Source: Chitinophagales bacterium
GTDB taxonomy: Bacteria > Bacteroidota > Bacteroidia > Chitinophagales > UBA2359
Assembly (NCBI GenBank): GCA_041392475.1
Contig: JAWKLZ010000001.1
Coordinates: 1,426,001 to 1,490,000 of the forward strand
Reading direction: 5' to 3'
DNA: 64,000 bases
How positions within the stretch are numbered: position 1 is the stretch's first letter; every line of letters starts with the position of its first letter. Of the stretch, positions 37,547-45,500 are shown in pieces. The notes beneath the pieces are model-generated. The model was given only the letters and a program-made list of their open reading frames with translations, was not told the origin of the DNA and made no database searches. Made by a program: the position numbers and the translations under genes.

Positions 37547-38038
37547 ATGAAAGCAATTGCAGATAAAATGCCATCACTTTACGAATCAAACAGAGGAAAA
37601 CCAATGCCGAGTTTGAATCATGGTATCATTCAAGCCAATATCATTATTTTGATTGGTAGCTTGTATGCTGATAAGTACAGAGTTATTTCAGAACTGACTA
37701 CAAAATTGGATGAAGACAAACAAGTGCCATATATTGCGATTTATGCCAAAAACAATGTCCATATTCGCTTCAATGCCCGTAAAGACCAAATAAGCACGAA
37801 TGAAGTTCCTTTGGGAGTGATAGAGATATTGTCGCCCCCCCAAAATTTTGCAGAATTGGTGGATAAATCCACTTCCTTTTTTGCAAGTGGCGTGAAATCT
37901 TATTGGTTGGTTGTTCCTCCTGTTCAGACGGTTTATGTGTTTAGTGAACCTGATGAATTTGAGATTTTTTCTAAATTGGATGTTTTGAAGGATGGGCAGT
38001 TGGGGATTGAATTGAAGTTGGGGGAGGTTTTTTCGTAG
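37547..38038 (+). CDS. Uma2-family (DUF820) restriction-endonuclease-fold protein
   Basis: About 163 residues from ATG 37547. A longer frame from 37490 lacks family support. GVIEILSPPQNFAELVDKSTSFFASGVKSYWLVVPP matches the Uma2 core (VIEILSP...K...Y...GV-EYWIVDP). The family has a PD-(D/E)xK fold and is often taken as nuclease-like, but activity is unproven. The usual PD-V motif before the core is degenerate (YIAIYAK), so it may be inactive. It lies just before the third R-M system. Confidence 0.68.
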   Translation: MKAIADKMPSLYESNRGKPMPSLNHGIIQANIIILIGSLYADKYRVISELTTKLDEDKQVPYIAIYAKNNVHIRFNARKDQISTNEVPLGVIEILSPPQNFAELVDKSTSFFASGVKSYWLVVPPVQTVYVFSEPDEFEIFSKLDVLKDGQLGIELKLGEVFS

Positions 38039-38113
38039 AGATTTTTCTATATAGCAATAGGCAAGAAAGAAGAAGTTGAAGGAATATCAAAACAATTAGC
38101 ACTAAAGTTATAG
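38039..38113 (+). pseudogene. Possible gene remnant between Uma2 gene and HindVP-like nuclease
   Basis: Directly after the Uma2 stop, the same frame reads RFFYIAIGKKEEVEGISKQL and then ALKL before a TAG at 38111-38113. The composition looks protein-like, as if it were the C-terminus of a lost gene. It has no start codon. Too short to identify, and chance cannot be ruled out. Confidence 0.2.
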
Positions 38114-38117
38114 ATAA

Positions 38118-39194
38118 ATGCTTGTGAATAAACCTAGATTATTTGGAATAAATCACTCTAATCGAGATTTCACCCAAAAAGATACTTGGGGGAAAAATCA
38201 ATTTAATTCCTCTTTTCCTGCTGCTTTATCGGCATATATACACTCTATTAATCATAAAAATATTTATTTGAAGCTAAACCAAAACTTAGAAGTAGTTCAT
38301 AATCAAATATCAACTATAGAATTATTTGGCTTATCACCGCAATCAGACGATTTATTTTATGCTTTTGAATCAGCCTACTCTCCTTACCAACAATTATTAG
38401 TTGGGTATTTACCAAGAGTCGATTTAGTCACACAAAGTAGAAATAGTGGACATGTGTTAAAACCGCTTGAAATAAAACTAACTGCTTTACCTGACCATAC
38501 AACTTGTGAATTAGAAGAATCTAAGTATGGTTGTGAATTGGTTGTGCGCCCTGACACAATTGTTTACCTCGCTTGTAGTATCGCTCATTGCTTCAAAGGC
38601 AGTCGAAATGAATTGAAGAAATATTTTTCAAAAGATTTTGCTAACATAGCAAATTGGAATATAGGTCAAGTTATTACTCCATATCTTTCTAAAATAGTAG
38701 TTATTCTGGATAAAATAATGCTGTCTTTATTGGGCAAGCAAGAACCTTTGTTGATGCAACCTATTTGGAAAACAAAAGGGAAATCTCCTATTTTGGCAGA
38801 CAACTGTTTGGATGTTTTTGTTTGGTCGAATTTAGCGTTTAGTCAATTGTTTTTGGATATTGTTCGTAGAAGTTTGATAAGAGAAATACACAAAATCAAT
38901 AGGCCTATAAGAACCATGATTTGGCTATTCAAAATGCTACATGATTTTGCAGAAAAAGGACAGTTTAATCACGCAGAAGTCATTGACAACCTTTCTTACA
39001 ATACGAAGAATGACAAAGCTTTTGCAGTAAGTGGAAAGACAACTCACCCTTATATGTCTTGTACTGAATTGACGAAACCAAGAATTAGAAAAGAAGATAT
39101 TCAAGAAATCATTTTAGGAGGTGGACAAGAACTTTTAAGCCCAGAAAGAAGATTTGATGCGATTATTTACAACTCACCTAAACTTTTTGAATAA
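38118..39194 (+). CDS. HindVP-family type II restriction endonuclease
   Basis: 358 residues. KPRLFGINHSNRDFTQKDTWGKNQFNSSFP at the N-terminus, FYAFESAYSPYQQLLVGYLPRVDLV, and PLEIKLTALPD match what I recall of the HindVP/HgiDI family. D102 and E118-x-K120 are the likely PD-(D/E)xK catalytic residues. Known members cut GRCGYC. The stop codon TAA is directly followed by the ATG of a C5-MTase (39195), so nuclease and methylase are co-transcribed with the nuclease first. The gene looks more A+T-rich than its neighbours (many Lys, Asn, Ile codons), which would fit horizontal transfer. Confidence 0.85.
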   Translation: MLVNKPRLFGINHSNRDFTQKDTWGKNQFNSSFPAALSAYIHSINHKNIYLKLNQNLEVVHNQISTIELFGLSPQSDDLFYAFESAYSPYQQLLVGYLPRVDLVTQSRNSGHVLKPLEIKLTALPDHTTCELEESKYGCELVVRPDTIVYLACSIAHCFKGSRNELKKYFSKDFANIANWNIGQVITPYLSKIVVILDKIMLSLLGKQEPLLMQPIWKTKGKSPILADNCLDVFVWSNLAFSQLFLDIVRRSLIREIHKINRPIRTMIWLFKMLHDFAEKGQFNHAEVIDNLSYNTKNDKAFAVSGKTTHPYMSCTELTKPRIRKEDIQEIILGGGQELLSPERRFDAIIYNSPKLFE

Positions 39195-40187
39195 ATGGAA
39201 ACAGCAAACATAAAAACAGTCGACTTATTCTCAGGTTGCGGTGGAATGTCTTTGGGCTTCTCCAATGTTGGTTTTGAAGTCATTGCAGCTTTTGACAATT
39301 GGAAACCTGCAATTGAAGTCTATAAAGACAATTTTGAGCATCCAATTTATGATTTTGACCTTAGTACCAATGAAAGTAAGGAGTTTATTGAATCTTTGAA
39401 TCCTGATTTAATTATGGGAGGGCCGCCTTGTCAAGATTTTTCAAGCGCAGGAAAAAGAGATGATACCTTAGGACGAGCAGATTTGACCATTACTTTTGCA
39501 GAAATTGTGTGTGCAGTTCAACCCCAATGGTTTGTGATGGAAAATGTGGAAAGAATCAGGAAAAGCAGGGTTTTAAGACAAGCAATTGAGATATTGAAGA
39601 AAGCGGGTTATGGGATTAGCAAAACTGTTTTGGATGCAAGTTATTGTGGCGTTCCACAAGCAAGAAAACGATTTTTTATGGTAGGAAAATTAGGCGAACA
39701 GGACGATTTTTTAACTCCCTACTTAGATAAGAATTTGTCTAAAAAAAGAATGACCGTCTATGATTATTTGGGAAATTCTCTTGGTTTAGAACATTACTAT
39801 CGACATCCAAGAAGCTACAAAAGACGAGGAATATTTAGTATTTACGAACCAAGTCCAACTATTAGGGGAGTAAATCGACCAATACCAAAGACTTATGAAG
39901 AACATTTGGGAGATACTTCCTCTGTTACAGAAAAAGTAAGACCTCTAACAACGATTGAACGAAGTTATATCCAAACTTTTCCCAAATCCTTCAAATTCAA
40001 GGGTACAAAAACCAAATTGGAGCAGATGATTGGCAATGCTGTTCCTGTGAAACTAGGAGAGTTTGTAGCGAACTGTATAGTGGAATATATAAAAGATGTT
40101 TCCGAAGAATCAAGACAACCAATAGGACAATTGAAACTGGATTTTGGAGAAACTATTAAAGAAACTCCTTTTGCAGAAGCAAGCTAA
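39195..40187 (+). CDS. C5-cytosine DNA methyltransferase of the HindVP-like system
   Basis: 330 residues. DLFSGCGGMSLGF (I), GGPPCQDFSS with catalytic C79 (IV), ENV at 116-118 (VI), QARKRFF (VIII) and MIGNAVPVKLGEFVA (X). A compact enzyme; the target-recognition region lies between ~180 and ~245. It should methylate cytosine in the same site as the nuclease directly upstream. The gene order nuclease then methylase with no gap is notable, since the methylase must be made in time to protect the host. Confidence 0.93.
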   Translation: METANIKTVDLFSGCGGMSLGFSNVGFEVIAAFDNWKPAIEVYKDNFEHPIYDFDLSTNESKEFIESLNPDLIMGGPPCQDFSSAGKRDDTLGRADLTITFAEIVCAVQPQWFVMENVERIRKSRVLRQAIEILKKAGYGISKTVLDASYCGVPQARKRFFMVGKLGEQDDFLTPYLDKNLSKKRMTVYDYLGNSLGLEHYYRHPRSYKRRGIFSIYEPSPTIRGVNRPIPKTYEEHLGDTSSVTEKVRPLTTIERSYIQTFPKSFKFKGTKTKLEQMIGNAVPVKLGEFVANCIVEYIKDVSEESRQPIGQLKLDFGETIKETPFAEAS

Positions 40188-40235
40188 TAATTTGAAAATC
40201 AACGTCAAAAATAAAAGATAACCATCAAGGCATAC

Positions 40236-41525
40236 ATGCAAGACATTCAAGCAATAAAAAGACGATTTGGTATCATTGGCAATTCAAAAGGATTGAACAA
40301 TGCCCTGCAAACGGCGATGCAAGTAGCTCCGACCGACCTCAGTATCTTAATACTCGGAGAAAGTGGAGTCGGAAAAGAAGTATTTTCACACGTCATACAC
40401 AGTTTGAGCAAGCGAAAACACAACGATTTCATTGCAGTCAACTGTGGAGCGATACCTTCAGGAACAATTGACTCAGAGCTTTTTGGACATGAAAAAGGTG
40501 CGTTTACAGGTGCGGCGGACAGTCGAAAAGGCTATTTTGAGACGGTTAATGGCGGAACAATATTTTTGGACGAGATTGGTGAGATGCCCATGGATACACA
40601 AAAGCGATTGTTGCGGGTATTGGAGTCGGGAGAATTCATCAAAGTTGGATCTTCCAAACCCCAAAAGACGGATGTACGGGTCATTGCGGCTACGAATGTG
40701 GATTTGATGGAAGCAGTTCGGAAAGGTAGATTTAGGGAAGATTTGTATTACCGCCTCAACACTGTTCCGATTACCATTCCACCTTTGCGAGAACGAAAAG
40801 AAGACATTTATCAACTGTTTCGCAAATTCACCGTTGATTTTTCGGAACACAACCGCATCAGTCCCATTAAGTTGACGGAAGAAGCGAAAGATGTGTTAAT
40901 AGATTACCGTTGGAGGGGAAATATTCGAGAACTCAAAAACATTGCGGAACAAATTACAGTCCTTTCTCCTGAGCGCTTGATAGATGCCGACCAATTGATT
41001 CACTTCTTGCCGACCAACCCACGCAGTTTCGCCAAGTTCCCTATTTTATCGGGGGGTGGATATGACAACAACGATGGTTACAACGATATGTCGGAGCGAG
41101 AAGTGTTTTACAAAGTCCTATTGCAGATGCAACAAGATATTCAAGATTTGAAACGATTGATGATTCAGATGATACGCACCAACAATCCCATGCCGTCAAA
41201 CGCAGGTATGTTGCCACCAAAAATAGACAATTACGAATCTGCCATTCCCTACAATCAAACTCCATCTCCTCCAATTAATTACGACTCCAATTCTATAGTT
41301 GTCAAAAATTTAGACCGCATTTATCCTACCAACAATACTCCCTCAGAAGAATACAATTCGGCAGAAGTAGTCGAAGAATCACTGAAAATTGAAGAAAAGG
41401 AACGTGAATTGATTGAAAAAGCTCTCAAAAAGCATAGGGGAAAACGCAAGGATGCGGCTACAGATCTGGGCATTTCTGAGCGCACACTTTACCGCAAAAT
41501 CAAGGAGTACAACATCAAGTATTAA
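40236..41525 (+). CDS. Sigma-54-dependent transcriptional activator (AAA+ with Fis HTH)
   Basis: 429 residues. It starts directly with the AAA+ domain and has no receiver, PAS or GAF domain. GESGVGKE is Walker A, GAFTGA the sigma-54 contact loop, and GGTIFLDEIGEMP Walker B. RLLRVLESGEF, FREDLYYRLN and the RGNIRELKN sensor II follow. A ~110-residue linker leads to a Fis-type helix-turn-helix (KHRGKRKDAATDLGISERTLYRKIKEY). With no sensory domain it may be controlled by partner proteins or be constitutive. It lies 48 bp after the R-M methylase; whether they share a transcript is unclear. Confidence 0.92.
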   Translation: MQDIQAIKRRFGIIGNSKGLNNALQTAMQVAPTDLSILILGESGVGKEVFSHVIHSLSKRKHNDFIAVNCGAIPSGTIDSELFGHEKGAFTGAADSRKGYFETVNGGTIFLDEIGEMPMDTQKRLLRVLESGEFIKVGSSKPQKTDVRVIAATNVDLMEAVRKGRFREDLYYRLNTVPITIPPLRERKEDIYQLFRKFTVDFSEHNRISPIKLTEEAKDVLIDYRWRGNIRELKNIAEQITVLSPERLIDADQLIHFLPTNPRSFAKFPILSGGGYDNNDGYNDMSEREVFYKVLLQMQQDIQDLKRLMIQMIRTNNPMPSNAGMLPPKIDNYESAIPYNQTPSPPINYDSNSIVVKNLDRIYPTNNTPSEEYNSAEVVEESLKIEEKERELIEKALKKHRGKRKDAATDLGISERTLYRKIKEYNIKY

Positions 41526-41546
41526 ACTTTTAAAAAAAGAATATAT

Positions 41547-41600
41547 ATAACCGAAATTTCTAAAATTTCGGTTATCTCCCTCTTTGAGACAGCCTCTTTT
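41547..41600 (+). terminator. 13-bp hairpin with conserved tail, probable terminator/repeat
   Basis: Arms 41547-41559 and 41563-41575 are exact reverse complements with a 3-base loop, 21 bp after the activator's stop codon. The stem (ATAACCGAAATTT) and the following TTTGAGACAGCC resemble 5048-5100. This supports a dispersed hairpin family serving as terminators. Confidence 0.6.
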
Positions 41601-41750
41601 AAGTTATTGGGATTTTCTGATGGAATAAATTCTATACTGCGCGCCTATTGTTTTTTTCTATCTACTACATTACTGCATTCAATCTGTTGATATTCATATT
41701 TTTGATCAAATTGAGCGATATTTGTCAAACACATAAATACTACTATCAAC

Positions 41751-42521
41751 ATGACCACAATCAAACAAAAAGTACAAGCTCAATTTGGAAAAACGGCAAA
41801 GTCATACATTCATAGTCAAGGACATGCAGAAGGACAAGATCTTCAATGGATGCTCGAACAAGCGGGTGGGGTAAAAGAGAAAAAGGTTTTAGACATTGCA
41901 ACGGGGGGCGGACATACGGCCATACAGTTTGCTAAGGCGGGCGCAGACGTTATAGCAACCGACCTTACGCCTGAAATGCTACAAGAAGCCAAAAAATTTG
42001 CGCTTCAACAAGGTTTCAATATTGAATTTCAATTTGCAGAAGCTGAAAACCTACCTTTTGAAGATGCCTGTTTTGACATTGTGACTTGCCGCATTGCGCC
42101 TCATCACTTCGCTGATCCTCAAAAATTTGTGAAAGAAGCCTATCGTGTATTGAAGCCATCTGGACAGTTTTTGTTGATTGACAACATTGCACCAGAATCA
42201 GTTGAATTGGCTAAATGGATGAACGAAATTGAAAAAAGGCGAGATGATAGCCATGTTGAGGCTTATACGGTTGCTACTTGGATTCAGTGGATGGCAGAAA
42301 TGGGTTTTGATCTTCAATATTTTGCACGTTGGTTTCGCTCCAAAAATTTCCAAACTTGGGCGGATAGGGCGCAAATGCCTTTGAAGGAAAAGGAAAAATT
42401 GGAGACGACTATTTTGAATTTACCCAAAGATTTCCAAACTTATTTTAAGGTAGAAATTGAAGATGGGCGATTGAAGGAATTTGTACATGAAGTAGGTTTG
42501 TTTGTAGGAATAAAATTTTAG
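41751..42521 (+). CDS. Class I SAM-dependent methyltransferase (UbiE/YcgJ-like)
   Basis: 256 residues. KKVLDIATGGGHTAIQFAKAGADVIATDLTPEML holds SAM motif I and the acidic motif II residue. AENLPFEDACFDIVTCRIAPHHFADPQKFVKEAYRVLKPSGQFLLID covers motifs II-III. The closest pattern is the Methyltransf_11 type seen in quinone biosynthesis and in small-molecule methylases. The substrate is unknown. The 3' end overlaps the convergent tamB end by 4 bp. Confidence 0.85.
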   Translation: MTTIKQKVQAQFGKTAKSYIHSQGHAEGQDLQWMLEQAGGVKEKKVLDIATGGGHTAIQFAKAGADVIATDLTPEMLQEAKKFALQQGFNIEFQFAEAENLPFEDACFDIVTCRIAPHHFADPQKFVKEAYRVLKPSGQFLLIDNIAPESVELAKWMNEIEKRRDDSHVEAYTVATWIQWMAEMGFDLQYFARWFRSKNFQTWADRAQMPLKEKEKLETTILNLPKDFQTYFKVEIEDGRLKEFVHEVGLFVGIKF

Positions 42522-45500
42522 TCTTCTTGCTGCAAACCTTTTTCTGGCAAACCTTCTTGCGGCCTATCCTCTTCTTCAATATCTTCTTTTTTTATTTCTT
42601 TTTCTTTATTTTTCAAAGAATTACGAAAAGAGACGCCAACTCCATTCTCAAATACATTCCCTCCACTGAAGACATCAAAATCAGTCTTACTAAATGCACG
42701 AATCAAATAACGCCCATCCTCAGTCAATTTGTAGGTAAGAATAAAATCTCCTACAAAGGCCGTATTTCCATCCACATTTGCATTTTGTTCCCCCGACAAA
42801 TCTACATTACTCCCAAGTTCTATAGTCAATCGATCATTGAATAAACGCTGCCGAAGTTCCAATTCCAGTTCGGTTGTTTTGCCCACATTTCCAGAACCCG
42901 ATTCATACGTATCTACACTGACTCCAATCTCCAACCCTTTTACATATTTACCTGCAAAATTATTGAGTTGGCTTGTAATTAAGCTACTTACACTCGACAG
43001 TGCAATATTTTCGCTTGTCGAACCCAAGTTTGTATTGGATTGCGATAAAATAAAATTTTGGAAGAGCAGCAAACCAAACACTTGTTTGTTCAACTCAGCC
43101 TCTTCATCCTTGATGTCCTGCAATTTACGCAGCACTGCACTATTAACCAAAGAACCTTGAATTTCGGGGAGTTGTATATCAAAAGTCAATTCGGGACTAA
43201 GCAGTTCACCGTCCAAATTCATCAATACTTCCACCTCCGTAGGTCGTCGAGCGGCAGTTGCCTCAGGCGAGTTAGGGTCATTTATCTCATTGGCAATGAG
43301 GTCATAAGTGCCTGTTTTGACTTTATAAACAGCACTCAGGTGCATTCGAGCGTCAAATATATCGCCTACAAAATCTATGTATCCTCCTTTCCGTACCGAA
43401 AAATTGCGCTGAAAAATTCCTTCATACGTAAACGTATAACTTCCTTGATCTATCACATATCTACCTGTCAAATAAAAATCACCCAAAGGAGTCATTTGTA
43501 CTGTTAGATTCCCTTCCCCTCGACAGATAATTCGGTCATCAGAAAGGGGGTCAATAATCAACTGCATTTCGGCATTCGTACGGGCATCCAAATTCACTAA
43601 AATATCAAAACCCGATACATTTGTATTGATTTCAGGACGAATTACTTTTACCACATTTAGTGTATCTTTTGTCGAATCAATAGCCGAAAAATCAACAAAA
43701 GTTATGAAACTTTCTTCTCCTCCTCCAATACTTTCACTTGATTGATTGATGTATAGCGTAGAACCTTCTTTTGTAGATGCATTCCCTCGAATTTTAATCA
43801 ATTCCACAGGGCCTGTCACATTGATATTTGCGCCCATGAAGATAGTACCAAAATAAAAATCATTGTCCTCAATTGTTGTATTGAGTAAATGAAAGTTATC
43901 GGTCTTCAATTGAAGGTCTAAGCGCAAATCATCCAGATTTTTGTGCCAAATACGACCTGTAACCATCGCCGTTTGATTGAGTTCGTCTTTCACGATTACA
44001 TTGTTCAACTCTATCGAATTGTTTGTGAAAGTTATTTCTTGATTGTCAAGAGAGTAGCGTGTTTTAGAAAAAACAACTACCGTATTTGCTTCATTAAATT
44101 TGATTCGACCAGTTAAAATAGGTGCATCCAATTTGCCAGTAAGTGCCAGTTTACCCGAAAAAGTACCCTCACTGTTTTCTATCAAAGTAGTTGCGAAAGG
44201 ATCTAATAATTTCATCTCCCACTCCTGCATATTGATATTCAAATTGATAGCATTGCTTGATATTCGATAATCACCCAATATACTTCCCGCCATTGCTCCA
44301 CCTGCAATGTTCACATTCACTGCTATTTTATCAGCATCTTCTTGGTTCACCAACATAAGCGCATTTCCCAACCGCAAATCGTTCAACATCAAGTCATCAA
44401 TGCGGAGATTAGAAGTAAATTGAAGATTTTGAAGTGGATCAGCCAAGGTGATTTGGCCATTCATAGCTCCTCCAAATTGTAGTTTTTCAGCATTCAACAA
44501 ATTAGATATTTCTCCCAAAGCAAATTTGGTAAAATCAATCTTGATAGGAGCCTGTCCATCTTCATAATCTTGGCTATTGACTCTCAATTCTTCCTCACCC
44601 GTCTTCAAATTGAATTGGCGAATATTTAGAAATTTGGGGCCAAATACGACAGCATTTTTAGGCTCAATAATCCAAGTCTTATCATTCAGTTGGAGGTCAT
44701 TCATCAAGGAGAACTGATAGCGATTAGGCATCAGTTTCAAAATTTCACCTTCAAATTGCAACTTAGCCAATTCTTTATCTCCTTCAATATCTGCACCTAA
44801 AATCAACCTGTCGTCAAACATAGAAGCCGTCAAAACACTTTGTGGAAGCTGCATACTATTCCCATACCGAATCTCATCCATACGTAGTGTCAAATTGATT
44901 TCTTGCTCGTCTCCCGAAGTATTCAACTCCAAATTGCTCAAGATCAAATTACCATATACCAACTTTGGAGTGTAACTATCAAAGTGCAAAAAATGGTCTT
45001 TGTCATCAAAGTTTCCTTCCAAGTACAATGTATCCAACTGCTGTAAATCAGGTAAAAACACCTTTGCAAGCGGCACAATATTTCCCATTTCAATCGTAAA
45101 ATTATAATTGGGTCGAATTGGCTCTTCCGTAGGTATTCCAGAAAGTGTAAATGGGCGTTCTGTTGCGGCTACTGTTTCAGTATTGTCCAAAAACTCTTTG
45201 ATGTCAAAGTGATTGTTGATGTACCTTAACATCATTGCAGGAACTTCAGTCGGGTTGAAATTGCCATCAATGTCGACAACCAAAACATCAGAAGATATAG
45301 TTAGCCTCTTTTTATCGTTGTCATATTGACGCAATTTGAGGTTAAGGCTATCCAATTCAAAAAAGAGAGTATCTGATTGTAAGCGAATATGATGGGCTAG
45401 TAAATCACCTTCCAAATGATCCAAATCTGGTCCTTTCAAATCGGATTCAATTTGCAGATCATGTATTCTCAGATCTTCTGACAACAATCCCAGAGTCTTC

